Assembly (NCBI GenBank): GCA_027486795.1
Contig: JAIXOI010000006.1
Span: 1-64,000 of the forward strand
DNA length: 64,000 nucleotides
Origin: Sphingobacteriales bacterium
GTDB lineage: Bacteria > Bacteroidota > Bacteroidia > Chitinophagales > CAIOSU01
Reading direction: 5' to 3'
The position numbers were made by a program, and so were the translations under genes. Of this stretch, positions 9,634 through 18,295 are shown piece after piece. How positions within the stretch are numbered: the first letter of the stretch is position 1; the number at the start of each line of letters is the position of its first letter. Below the pieces are notes generated by a model that saw only the letters and a list, made by a program, of their open reading frames with translations, was not told where the DNA came from and did not search any database.

Positions 9634-12612
9634 TTATTGCTTAAAGGTTTTTACCTTAAAGTTTTGGTTAGCTCCAGACAATTGCAATACATATACTCCA
9701 CCTGGCAACTGAGCGTTAATTTGATTTAAACTATTGCTCGTTAACCCACTTTCCATTATCATTTTGCCACTCAAATCATACAATTGTACGGTTGGGTTTT
9801 CGATAACTGAACCCGTTAAGTCAATCATCAAATCTGATTGGTTCCAGTAGGCTTTGATGATACCTTGAGCTGCTTCGTTGATGCCAACAAAAGGCGTTAC
9901 TATAACCACCATCTCAGCCGAAGTAAGTGTATCGTTCCATTGGTTTACCGACTTAACCACCACATACTTAACACCGGTATTGGCAAAGTTAGGCGTGTAA
10001 GTATTGCCTGTTTCGGCTGGGCTGAAAGCGCCATAGCCAAAGCCTGATGTACCAGAGGTTAACCATTCGCGCGTTGCGGGATGCGTTTCGTTTATGGTAA
10101 CAATAGTACCACTAGCATTCTGCACAATCCTTTGGGTATCTAGTGGCGTTACAGCAATCTCAAATGGAATTACTTCAAGGTCGGTGCCGTTATCAGTGCC
10201 CACTACCGCTGGGGTGGTTGATACTACACGAATGCGGTAACCAGTACCTGCAAGGGTATTGCTAGGTATAATAGCATTAATACTCGACCCGGGTGATGTG
10301 CCAATTACTACTGGGTTAGTAAAGTCTCCATTAGCGTCTGAAAGCTCAGCACTAAGTACGTTGCTGCCACCAAACACAATGTCGCTAGTATAATCAATAG
10401 TTACTTGTACATTGCTGCTAGGTGATACTAAGAACGGTGAACCGGTAACAGTTGAGGTAGATAAAGTAGTACCGTTTACAACGGTTACCTCTACTTCGTT
10501 GCTGGTAGTTAGATCGCTATATTGGTTTTGCGAAGTAGCTATTACGTAGTAGGTGCCAATGACACTAAAGGCCGGCAAATAACTAGCACCCGTTTGTGGC
10601 GGGCTAAAGCTTTGGTATGGGCCACCGCTTACGGCAGCGTACTTCCACTCACGGCTAGCGGTTTGGCTTTCGGTTACAGTGAGTGCTGTTCCTGCGCTAC
10701 CCAAGGTATAACTTTGGGCCGATGCAGGGGCAATGTTGTTGTTAAATTGGTCGATCAACAAATTTGAACCATTGTTGCTGCCATTTACCGCTGGGTTGCT
10801 AGCCACTACGCGTATGCGGTAGCCAGTGCCTGCAGGGGTTGATGAAGGTATGGTAGCGTTGATACTGCCACTGCCTGTGCCAGTAACAGTGCCAATGTTA
10901 GTTGCATTAGCAAAGCTGCCGTTTGCATCTGAAAGTTGTGCCGTAAATATATTGCCGCCAGCAAAGGTGCTGGTAGTAGTAAATGGCACGGTAACTAAAG
11001 CTACTGGTGCCGATGGGCTAAAATAGTAAGCGCTAGGAGTAATAGTGCCCGTAAGCAGGTTTACGGTACTCACCGATACTTCTACTTCGTTGCTGGTTAC
11101 AGTGGTTCCATTAATTACACTTTGAGCTACAACGTAGTATGTGCCACCGCTATTAAATACTGGCGCATAGGTGGTACCCGTTTCGGCAGGAGTAAATGCC
11201 GTGTAGGGTCCGCCTATTGCAGTAGCAAATTTCCATTCGCGGCTGGTGCCGGTTGGTGTTTCGGTTACGGTTAGCAAGTTGCCAGTGCCACCAACCAATA
11301 AGCTTTGGCTAGATGAAGGTGCAATGCTATTGCCTACCACCGTTACCACCACTTCGTTCGATTTGGCTGTAAACCCGCCAGCGTATGTTGATTGGGCAAT
11401 AACATAATAAATGCCGGCATTGGCAAATTGGGGGGCAAAAGTAGTGTTGTTAGCGGCTGGGCTAAAAGCAGTATATGGCCCGCCGCTTACGGTTGCAAAA
11501 CGCCACTCCCTTGAGAGTGCTGCTGGAGTTTCGGTTACGGTAAGTAGGTTGCCTGCTACGTTTGCTGCAAGGGTTTGAGGTGTTGCTGGGGTAACAGCAG
11601 TACTTACCAAATTAATAGTGATATTGCTTCCATTATCATTAGCTGTTAATGCAGGACTGCTCGATACTACTCTGATGCGGTATCCTGTGCCTGTAGTAGT
11701 ATTTGCTGGGATGGTAGCAGCAATAGTACCCGATGTGCCACTGTTAACTGAACCGATGGTTACAGGGCTCGCAAATGAGCCGCTAGCATTGCTTAACTGC
11801 GCAGTAAAGGTATTGCCACCAATAAAATTGCCAGCTGCCGTAAACGGAACACTAATAGCGCTGCCTGCAGTACCGGTTACATAATACGGGCCTGTGGCTA
11901 CTGTGCCGGTAGTAAGAGCGGGGTTGTAAACAACCTCCAAGTCATCAATCCAGATGGTGTTATTGTTATTGGCACCAGTGTTTATGGCACTTAGAAAATA
12001 CTCAGGTGTGTTGCCATTAACATATACGAATGGCACAGAGAAGCGGGTCCAACCAGAAACTGTAGATGCAGGGGTGTTAAAAATAGCTCTGGCTACTACA
12101 TTTGCTGTTGTATTACCTTGACCGCTGCCGCTTTCTGGTAATGCACCAGCGCCAGTGTGTAGGTTTACCTGCACAGTGCCAGGGTTGCTGCCTGCTGAAG
12201 TGTACTTGTACCAACCTACCAAACTATCTGGTCTCCCTATAAAAGGGCTGTTAAAATTAGCATCATTGGATACAGTACCAGCATATCCGTTCGCAGGATT
12301 AAAGTCAGGCGCTTCTAATTTTCCAGTACTCGCTATACCGTTAACAGTAACACCGAAAAAGGTGGTAGCCTTTAATTTCATACAATAAGTACCCGAATGG
12401 GCATTGCCATCACGGGTGCATGTTTGAGGAGCAGAAGGTGCATTACCCCCACCTGTTTTAGTTGAGTTCCAGTTGGTAGGTTCTTCGCTGCTGCCACCAA
12501 TACCGGTCCAAGACTCAAATGTACCATTGGGCACGGTAGTTTGTGCACTTAGGGTCAGGCTGCCCAACAACGCGGCCAAGCAAAGTAAAATGGTATAAAT
12601 ATTCAGGTTCAT
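9634..12612 (-). CDS. Secreted modular T9SS type A protein with repeated beta-sandwich modules
   Basis: A 992-residue exported protein. Residues 1-24 are a signal peptide (LAALLGSLTLSAQ). Residues 25-235 form a carbohydrate-binding or MAM-like jelly-roll region (starts VPNGTFESWTG, ends with WIDDLEVVYNP). The middle is two alternating modules: one of about 95 residues seen three times (motif TGYRIRVVSSSPA) and one of about 85 residues seen four times (motif SREWRFATVSGGPYTAFSP). The last 70 residues are a type A sorting domain (VQLYDLSGKMI, GGVYVLQLSG, ending KVKTFKQ), which sends the protein through T9SS to the surface. No catalytic domain is visible, so adhesion or glycan binding is more likely than enzyme activity. 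Confidence 0.9.
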   Translation of the reverse strand: MNLNIYTILLCLAALLGSLTLSAQTTVPNGTFESWTGIGGSSEEPTNWNSTKTGGGNAPSAPQTCTRDGNAHSGTYCMKLKATTFFGVTVNGIASTGKLEAPDFNPANGYAGTVSNDANFNSPFIGRPDSLVGWYKYTSAGSNPGTVQVNLHTGAGALPESGSGQGNTTANVVARAIFNTPASTVSGWTRFSVPFVYVNGNTPEYFLSAINTGANNNNTIWIDDLEVVYNPALTTGTVATGPYYVTGTAGSAISVPFTAAGNFIGGNTFTAQLSNASGSFASPVTIGSVNSGTSGTIAATIPANTTTGTGYRIRVVSSSPALTANDNGSNITINLVSTAVTPATPQTLAANVAGNLLTVTETPAALSREWRFATVSGGPYTAFSPAANNTTFAPQFANAGIYYVIAQSTYAGGFTAKSNEVVVTVVGNSIAPSSSQSLLVGGTGNLLTVTETPTGTSREWKFATAIGGPYTAFTPAETGTTYAPVFNSGGTYYVVAQSVINGTTVTSNEVEVSVSTVNLLTGTITPSAYYFSPSAPVALVTVPFTTTSTFAGGNIFTAQLSDANGSFANATNIGTVTGTGSGSINATIPSSTPAGTGYRIRVVASNPAVNGSNNGSNLLIDQFNNNIAPASAQSYTLGSAGTALTVTESQTASREWKYAAVSGGPYQSFSPPQTGASYLPAFSVIGTYYVIATSQNQYSDLTTSNEVEVTVVNGTTLSTSTVTGSPFLVSPSSNVQVTIDYTSDIVFGGSNVLSAELSDANGDFTNPVVIGTSPGSSINAIIPSNTLAGTGYRIRVVSTTPAVVGTDNGTDLEVIPFEIAVTPLDTQRIVQNASGTIVTINETHPATREWLTSGTSGFGYGAFSPAETGNTYTPNFANTGVKYVVVKSVNQWNDTLTSAEMVVIVTPFVGINEAAQGIIKAYWNQSDLMIDLTGSVIENPTVQLYDLSGKMIMESGLTSNSLNQINAQLPGGVYVLQLSGANQNFKVKTFKQ

Positions 12613-12930
12613 ATTATAGCGTTATTTCGGTGTGCAAATCTTAAAACAATTTCAACGATTACCAAATAGCACCTGTCCGAATAAAGTTAACTGCACCCCT
12701 ATTTTATTGTAAATGTTAGTGTTAGCCTTGGACGTACGCCGGTAAAAATAATTTACATTTTTTAAGATATTTTCCTATCGGTTGGGTAGAGAATTGGCGT
12801 ATTGGCTAGCATTAATTGAAAATCTGGCTTAGGTATGTAATAATGTGATATGCTTAATTATAAAATTCAATTATCAAAAACAATTATAGCTATCTTGTTG
12901 TTAATCAAATCATAAACTAAACCCAAAGCT
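12613..12930. other. Divergent intergenic region upstream of the rhodopsin gene
   Basis: A 318-base AT-rich stretch between divergent genes, expected to hold the promoters of both. I found no exact TAnnTTTG element in the right orientation for either gene, and no small gene or RNA structure that I could defend. Confidence 0.6.
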
Positions 12931-13695
12931 ATGTTAACACTAACAATTACGAATGCCTCTGAAATTTTCAGCGGCCCCTTTAATCTTACGCAGGCTATTG
13001 CTTTTACCTTTTTTGTGGGGTCAATGGCAATGATGGCTGCAACTGCTTTTTTTTGGCTTGAAATGCGAAACGTTGATGCTAAATGGCGAACGTCCATGAT
13101 GGTGTCAGGTTTGATTACCTTTATTGCCGCGGTGCATTACTTTTACATGCGTGATTATTTCGTAAGCACAGGAGAATCACCAACATTTTTTAGGTATGTA
13201 GATTGGCTACTTACAGTGCCCCTAATGTGCGTTGAGTTTTATTTGATTACCAAAAAGGCAGGTGGTAAGATATCGACCATGTGGAAGTTGATTGCAGCTT
13301 CTGTATTTATGTTGGTAACAGGCTACATTGGTGAGGCTATTTATGGTGGCCAAACGCAATCTTGGATCTGGGGTGGTATCTCAGGACTAGGCCACTTTTA
13401 CATTATTTATCTAGTGTGGGTTGGCGAAGTAGCACAGTTGGCCAAGAACGCTGGAGGTGCCGTGTTGAAAGCCAATAAAGCTCTTGCATGGTTTGTTTTA
13501 GCTGGTTGGGCTATTTATCCGCTAGGATATATTTTGGGCACCCAAGGTGGAATTTTCGGAATCAACTTTGGTGTAGATGCTGGTTTTATGGATGTGATCT
13601 ATAACATTGGCGATGCAGTAAACAAGATTGGCTTCGGCTTGGTAATATATACCCTAGCAGTAAGCGATACTAAGGAGTTGAACACTGCTAAGTAA
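12931..13695 (+). CDS. Proteorhodopsin, light-driven proton pump
   Basis: A 254-residue seven-helix microbial rhodopsin. Helix C reads RYVDWLLTVPLMCVEF, giving the proton-pump triad Asp91 (acceptor), Thr95 and Glu102 (donor), the DTE motif. His69 in helix B corresponds to the proteorhodopsin His75 that couples to the acceptor. Lys232 in helix G (DAVNKIGFG) is the retinal Schiff-base lysine. Met99 sits at the colour-tuning position (105 in the gammaproteobacterial protein), typical of green-absorbing Bacteroidota rhodopsins. Gly148 aligns with bacteriorhodopsin Trp138 and the glycine that opens the carotenoid antenna site of xanthorhodopsin. The next gene is blh, which supplies retinal. There is no clear SD; the start is fixed by the N-terminal helix length. 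Confidence 0.97.
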   Translation: MLTLTITNASEIFSGPFNLTQAIAFTFFVGSMAMMAATAFFWLEMRNVDAKWRTSMMVSGLITFIAAVHYFYMRDYFVSTGESPTFFRYVDWLLTVPLMCVEFYLITKKAGGKISTMWKLIAASVFMLVTGYIGEAIYGGQTQSWIWGGISGLGHFYIIYLVWVGEVAQLAKNAGGAVLKANKALAWFVLAGWAIYPLGYILGTQGGIFGINFGVDAGFMDVIYNIGDAVNKIGFGLVIYTLAVSDTKELNTAK

Positions 13696-13714
13696 ATAAC
13701 CTTAACAAAAACTG

Positions 13715-13754
13715 AGGGGAGTAAAAAGCAGTTTTTACTCCCCTTATTTTTTAT
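13715..13754 (+). terminator. Strong intrinsic terminator between rhodopsin and blh
   Basis: A perfect stem AGGGGAGTAAAAA/TTTTTACTCCCCT (13715-13727 with 13732-13744) with a GCAG loop is followed by TATTTTTTAT. It starts 20 bases after the rhodopsin stop and ends only 9 bases before the blh start, so blh expression must come from read-through or from a promoter inside the rhodopsin gene. Confidence 0.88.
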
Positions 13755-13762
13755 ACCTGCCG

Positions 13763-14659
13763 ATGAGAACACTAGTAACCATAATATCTGTCGCTTTCAT
13801 GTTGTATGCTTCGGTAGGTGGCAGCTTTCATTTCGTTTTTGAATGTGTGCTCGCATTGGTGTTGATTGGTTTTGTCGGTATCTCGCACGGTGCGGTCGAT
13901 CATATATTAGCCGCTGAAGTTTTAAAATTATTACCCAACAAAAAGCTATATCTGTTTCTTATTGGCTACCTAAGTATCGTTGCACTTTACATTGCCGCTT
14001 GGTTTGTTTCACCTTTTTTGAGCTTCGTCTTATTCCTTCTATATTCAGCATATCATTTTGGCCAAGCCGATACAGAAATTATCACAAGAGACCTATCCTC
14101 TAAATTTATTTTATTAGTGCGGTACAATTATGGACTCATTATTATATCCGCATTAATGATTTCCAACACTGCTTATCTCCAAACCATTTTTCCTGATTGG
14201 TTTAACCAAAGTATACATCTCGCAGATACCATAAAGTATTCTTATTACGTATTCTATTCGTCTATAGCAATACAGGTTGTTCTCTCGATTATAATGATTG
14301 CGAAAAATTTAGTCGCGCTCACGAAGTTGGTAGTTTTCAGTGCTCAGCTAATATTAATTTTGTTTGTTTTTGATGTTTTACCTCCACTTATAGCGTTCTC
14401 CATCTATTTTGGCTTGTGGCATGCTTTGTTGATTTTGCAAAAAGAATACCGAGCGTTTACAACAGCAAAGCTAATTTCTAGCGTAAGAGCTTTTGTCGCA
14501 TTGCTTGCTCCTTTCACCCTATTGAGTTTATTGGGCATTGCCGCTGTAATCTATTTTAGCGGTGCAAATGCAAATATTGCCGTGTTAGTTGCCATTTCTG
14601 CATTGGCGTTTCCGCACACTTTGCTTATGGATAAGATGTATAGCCAGAAAATTGGCTGA
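13763..14659 (+). CDS. blh: Beta-carotene 15,15'-dioxygenase, Brp/Blh family
   Basis: A 298-residue integral membrane protein that splits beta-carotene into two retinals for the rhodopsin encoded just upstream. Conserved His clusters of the family are present: ISHGAVDH (His42, His47), SAYHFGQAD (His98), GLWHAL (His220) and FPHTLLMD (His285), spaced between hydrophobic helices as expected for the iron site. The length is normal for the family. The gap to the rhodopsin gene is 67 bases and almost entirely filled by a terminator hairpin. Carotenoid synthesis genes are not in this window and must lie elsewhere. Confidence 0.95.
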   Translation: MRTLVTIISVAFMLYASVGGSFHFVFECVLALVLIGFVGISHGAVDHILAAEVLKLLPNKKLYLFLIGYLSIVALYIAAWFVSPFLSFVLFLLYSAYHFGQADTEIITRDLSSKFILLVRYNYGLIIISALMISNTAYLQTIFPDWFNQSIHLADTIKYSYYVFYSSIAIQVVLSIIMIAKNLVALTKLVVFSAQLILILFVFDVLPPLIAFSIYFGLWHALLILQKEYRAFTTAKLISSVRAFVALLAPFTLLSLLGIAAVIYFSGANANIAVLVAISALAFPHTLLMDKMYSQKIG

Positions 14660-15086
14660 GATGTGCTTTCTAGAATTAAACACGCACTTTGGCGAAGCCA
14701 AGCAGTCATCTATTAAAACTATGACAAGGTCTAAAAACAATCTACATTAAATTCAATCCGTATCTGTCCAATTCTCTTGTATCACGGCTTTAGGCTATTT
14801 GATTTGGCAACGGTATTACTAACATATTAGGCACCACTTTTGCCCACTCGTCCCCGTCTTGAGACGCAGATTTAATTCACAAAGCTTTTACAAACTCAAT
14901 TTCAATAGGGCAATAAATTTTCGCTGCGATTAAGTGCTGGGGCAAGTTGTAAATTCACTGCCCGACCATTACCCCCTCCTGACCTCCCCCTGAAAAGGGG
15001 AGGAGCTAAAGACACACTGCGGTCACGCCCCAAAGGTGCACCATATTTATAGCCGGGGGCATCGCCCTCGGCACGTAATGCAGCAT
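14660..15086. other. Gene-free spacer with palindromes, blh to fadE
   Basis: No supported gene. Two foldbacks are visible: CCTCCCC..GGGGAGG around 14986-15005 and GCCGGGGGC-ATC-GCCCTCGGC at 15052-15072. These look like dispersed intergenic palindromes. A 96-codon minus-strand frame across them has Pro/Gly/Arg-rich low-complexity content and no recognisable domain, so it is not called. Confidence 0.55.
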
Positions 15087-15119
15087 AAAAAAAGGCCGCT
15101 CCAGTTTCCCGGAGCGGCC
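15087..15119 (-). terminator. Intrinsic terminator of the fad genes
   Basis: A perfect 9-bp GC-rich stem GGCCGCTCC/GGAGCGGCC (15094-15102 with 15111-15119); on the minus strand it is followed by a run of seven T residues (15087-15093). It lies 32 bases beyond the fadE stop codon. Confidence 0.85.
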
Positions 15120-15151
15120 GTATTGCAATAAAAATCTGGAAAGATTTCGGT

Positions 15152-16948
15152 TTAGAAAGGATATTGATTCGCATCAATAATCTTTGCAGCAATCTCGCGG
15201 CGAAGGGCCTTGGTGTTTACTACATCCATTTTGGTGTAGCGTTTCAAGCCCATTAGCATAATGCGCTGCTCGTCGCCTTCGGTAAAGGCAGCAAGGGCAT
15301 GTTTGCCATGAACGTTGATTTTCTCCAAAGCATCGCTCAAGTATACGCGTGCCATAGCTACGTACAATGCTGCTTCGGCTTCACCTTTCATGCTTTGAAT
15401 CTTCTCGGCACGTAGCAAAGCGCTTTCGGCAGTGAATACTAAAGCAATCATGTCAGCAATATCCATCACTATTTCTTGCTCTTCTTTCAACTTCTGCATT
15501 AGCTTTTGGAAAGCAGCACCTGCAGTCATTAAAATAGCCTTCTTGGCGTTGGCAATGGCTTTTTTCTCAGCGGCAAACAAAACATCGCTGTCGTCGCTGC
15601 CAAAAGTAGGCACACTCATTAGCTCTTTTTGTACCGCCATTGCTGGGGTCATCAAGTCAACTTGGCCGCTCATGGCTTTGCGCACTAGCATATCAACGGT
15701 TAATAAACGGTTGATTTCGTTAGTGCCTTCGAAAATACGATTGATGCGGCTATCGCGGTAAGCGCGTGCAGCTGGGTACTCTTCAGAGAAACCATAGCCA
15801 CCATGGATTTGTACGGTTTCATCAACCACATAATCCAATATCTCAGAGCCTACAAATTTCAAGATGGCGCACTCAATTGAGTACTCTTCGGCAGCAGCCA
15901 ATAGTGCTTCGTTGTGTGAAGCGCCTTTAGCCAACAATTCTTGCTCTTTCTTCTCAATCAAATCGCTGGTGCGATAAGAAATAGATTCGCCAGCAAAAAT
16001 TTGGATAGCTTGCTCAGCCAACTTGTATTGGATAGCACCGAAGCTAGAGATAGATACGTTGAACTGTTTGCGCTCGTTGGCATACTTCACAGAAGTAGTT
16101 GCCGCGCGCTTAGAACCACCTATAGCAGCAGCGCACAATTTGTAGCGACCGATGTTCAAGATGTTAAAAGCGATTTTGTGTCCTTTGCCAATTTCGCCCA
16201 ACAAATTGTCTTTTGGTATTGAACAATCTTGGAAAAATACTTGGCGGGTAGAAGAACCTTTAATACCTAGTTTTTTCTCCTCTGCACCTAGCGAAAGGCC
16301 TGGTGTGCCGCGCTCAACAATAAAGCCGGTAAATTTCTCACCATCAATTTTTGCGAACACCACATATACGTCGGCAAAACCACCGTTGGTAATCCACATT
16401 TTTTGGCCGTTCAATACATAGTGCGTACCCTCAGCGTTCAATACCGCTTTGGTTTTAGCACCCAATGCATCTGAACCAGAACCTGGCTCGGTTAGGCAAT
16501 AAGAGGCTTTCAACTCGCCAGTAGCCAAACCTGGCAGGTACTTTTGCTTTTGGGCAGGAGTGCCGTAGTACAAAATTGGCAAAGTACCGATGCCGGTGTG
16601 AGCAGAAAGTGCTACTGCAAATGAGTGAGCACCGCCCATCAACTCCGTAACTACGGTGTTGGTGTTTACGTCTTTACCATAGCCACCATATTCTTCAGGT
16701 ATAGCCATACCCAAAAGACCAAGCTCGCCAGCTTTGTCAAGTAGGCTAGGCATCAATCCTTCTTCTAAAGAATCGATACGATCTAGGATAGGGTCGATTT
16801 CAGTTTCAATGAAATCTTTGCACATATCCGCTATCATGAGTTGTTCTTCGTTCAGTTCCTCGCGGATGAAAACGTCTTCCGCTTTTGATTCCTTCACGAT
16901 GAACTCGCCCCCTTTAAGGGCATTCGTTTTTACTGCAGTTGCTTCCAT
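15152..16948 (-). CDS. fadE: Acyl-CoA dehydrogenase
   Basis: A 598-residue flavoprotein for the first step of fatty-acid beta-oxidation (acyl-CoA to trans-2-enoyl-CoA). Residues 30-420 form the acyl-CoA dehydrogenase core: substrate and FAD binding motif CLTEPGSGSDA at 151-161, WITNGG at 185-190, and IFEGTNEINR near 405 with Glu407 as the likely catalytic base. The 150-residue C-terminal extension matches the long very-long-chain-type enzymes and Bacillus FadE. It is the third gene after fadN and fadA on the same strand, but a terminator-like hairpin separates it from fadA, so it may also have its own control. Confidence 0.94.
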   Translation of the reverse strand: MEATAVKTNALKGGEFIVKESKAEDVFIREELNEEQLMIADMCKDFIETEIDPILDRIDSLEEGLMPSLLDKAGELGLLGMAIPEEYGGYGKDVNTNTVVTELMGGAHSFAVALSAHTGIGTLPILYYGTPAQKQKYLPGLATGELKASYCLTEPGSGSDALGAKTKAVLNAEGTHYVLNGQKMWITNGGFADVYVVFAKIDGEKFTGFIVERGTPGLSLGAEEKKLGIKGSSTRQVFFQDCSIPKDNLLGEIGKGHKIAFNILNIGRYKLCAAAIGGSKRAATTSVKYANERKQFNVSISSFGAIQYKLAEQAIQIFAGESISYRTSDLIEKKEQELLAKGASHNEALLAAAEEYSIECAILKFVGSEILDYVVDETVQIHGGYGFSEEYPAARAYRDSRINRIFEGTNEINRLLTVDMLVRKAMSGQVDLMTPAMAVQKELMSVPTFGSDDSDVLFAAEKKAIANAKKAILMTAGAAFQKLMQKLKEEQEIVMDIADMIALVFTAESALLRAEKIQSMKGEAEAALYVAMARVYLSDALEKINVHGKHALAAFTEGDEQRIMLMGLKRYTKMDVVNTKALRREIAAKIIDANQYPF

Positions 16949-17002
16949 TACAATTTAGGATTTTTTCTGTTGGTAATAATTTCTGTCAACGTTTAAAAAT
17001 AA

Positions 17003-17032
17003 CAGCCGACAACTAGTTTTGGTTGTCGGCTG
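17003..17032 (-). terminator. Terminator-like hairpin between fadA and fadE
   Basis: A perfect 11-bp stem CAGCCGACAAC/GTTGTCGGCTG (17003-17013 with 17022-17032). In the minus direction it is followed by TTATTTTTAA. It starts 10 bases after the fadA stop, so it should reduce or stop transcription before fadE. Confidence 0.75.
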
Positions 17033-17042
17033 CGCTCTATAT

Positions 17043-18221
17043 TTAATTCAAAAGTTCATAAATGCCAGCAATACCTTGTCCACCGCCAATACAAGCAGTA
17101 ACCATACCGTATTTCTGCTTACGGCGGCGTAGCTCGTTCAATAACTGAACGGTCAATTTGGTGCCGCTGCAACCTAGTGGGTGACCCAATGCTATGGCTC
17201 CACCGTTTACGTTAATGATTTCTGGGTTAAGGTTTGCTTCCTTGATTACGCTTAAAGCTTGTGTAGCAAAAGCCTCGTTCAACTCTATCAAGTCGATTTG
17301 GTTCAAGGTCATGCCAGCCTGTTTCAAAGCGCGCGGAATGGCAGCCACTGGGCCAATACCCATAATGCTTGGGTCAACACCTGCAGAGGCGCAGTTTACC
17401 ATGCGGGCAATAGGCTCTAAGTTCAACTCCTTTACCATTCGCTCCGACATTACCAATACGAAAGAGGCACCGTCTGATGTTTGTGAAGAGTTACCTGCGG
17501 TTACAATACCACCTAGTGAGAAAGCGGGGCGTAGTTTAGATAGCACCTCCACAGAAGTATCGGCTCGCGGACCTTCATCCGTGTCAACCACATACTTTTT
17601 GGTTTTGCGTTTACCATTCTCTACATAGATTTCCTCTACTTCAATCGGCACAATTTCGTCTTTAAACAAACCACCTTCAATGGCTCTAAAAGCTTTTTGG
17701 TGCGATTGGTAAGAAAACTCATCGGCTGCTTCACGGGTAATACCGTAGATGCTGGCCATTTTCTCGGCTGTGTGGCCCATGCCCAACATATACTCAGGGG
17801 TATTTTTAGCTACCTCAAAGTTTGGTACGGTTTTGTAACCTACTGTGGGCACAAGGCTCATGCTTTCGGTACCACCAGCAATAATAACGTCGGCAAAGCC
17901 GGCCTTGATTTTGGCAGTAGCCATAGCAATAGTCTCAACGCCCGAACCGCAGTAGCGGTTAACGGTTACGCCGGGTACTTCAATCGGCAGAGAGCGAACG
18001 GCCACCCAGCGGCCCATTTGCAAACCTTGCTCGGCTTCTGGTACGGCATTACCTACAATAATATCGTCAATCCTTGTTGGATCGAGCGCTGGAACCGATT
18101 TCAAAAGGTGAGCAATCACCTCACGGGCCAGTTCTACCGGGTTGGTATGTCTAAAACCACCGCGGCCAGCCTTACCTACCGCACTTCGGTATCCGGCTAC
18201 TATATATGCTTCTTGGCTCAT
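17043..18221 (-). CDS. fadA: Acetyl-CoA C-acyltransferase (3-ketoacyl-CoA thiolase)
   Basis: A 392-residue thiolase that cleaves 3-ketoacyl-CoA in the last step of beta-oxidation. The nucleophile is Cys91 in NRYCGSGVET; the C-terminal motifs GGAIALGHPLGCSG and ACIGGGQGIAG carry the active-site His and the second Cys. The start MSQEAYIVAGYRSAVGKAG at 18221 fits the family; the longer frame to 18293 would read through an intergenic GTATCAA tandem repeat (residues YLILDT twice) and is rejected. It lies 74 bases after fadN, with that repeat in the gap. Confidence 0.95.
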   Translation of the reverse strand: MSQEAYIVAGYRSAVGKAGRGGFRHTNPVELAREVIAHLLKSVPALDPTRIDDIIVGNAVPEAEQGLQMGRWVAVRSLPIEVPGVTVNRYCGSGVETIAMATAKIKAGFADVIIAGGTESMSLVPTVGYKTVPNFEVAKNTPEYMLGMGHTAEKMASIYGITREAADEFSYQSHQKAFRAIEGGLFKDEIVPIEVEEIYVENGKRKTKKYVVDTDEGPRADTSVEVLSKLRPAFSLGGIVTAGNSSQTSDGASFVLVMSERMVKELNLEPIARMVNCASAGVDPSIMGIGPVAAIPRALKQAGMTLNQIDLIELNEAFATQALSVIKEANLNPEIINVNGGAIALGHPLGCSGTKLTVQLLNELRRRKQKYGMVTACIGGGQGIAGIYELLN

Positions 18222-18234
18222 TGTTTTGTTTTTA

Positions 18235-18273
18235 GTATCAAGTATCAAGTAGTGAGTATCAAGTATCAAGTAC
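18235..18273. repeat. Tandem 7-base repeat (GTATCAA) between fadN and fadA
   Basis: Four GTATCAA units, two pairs separated by GTAGTGA. The same unit occurs at 50779-50808 and, inverted, at 50893-50923. It is an intergenic low-complexity repeat that is transcribed within the fad operon. Confidence 0.85.
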
Positions 18274-18295
18274 TGATGGTCATTTCTACCCAATC

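Noticed and set aside
14902..15192. 96-codon minus-strand frame after blh
   Set aside because: It runs over palindromes and the fad terminator and into fadE; content is low-complexity.
18222..18293. Longer N-terminus for the thiolase
   Set aside because: The added residues come from the GTATCAA tandem repeat and are not found in thiolases.
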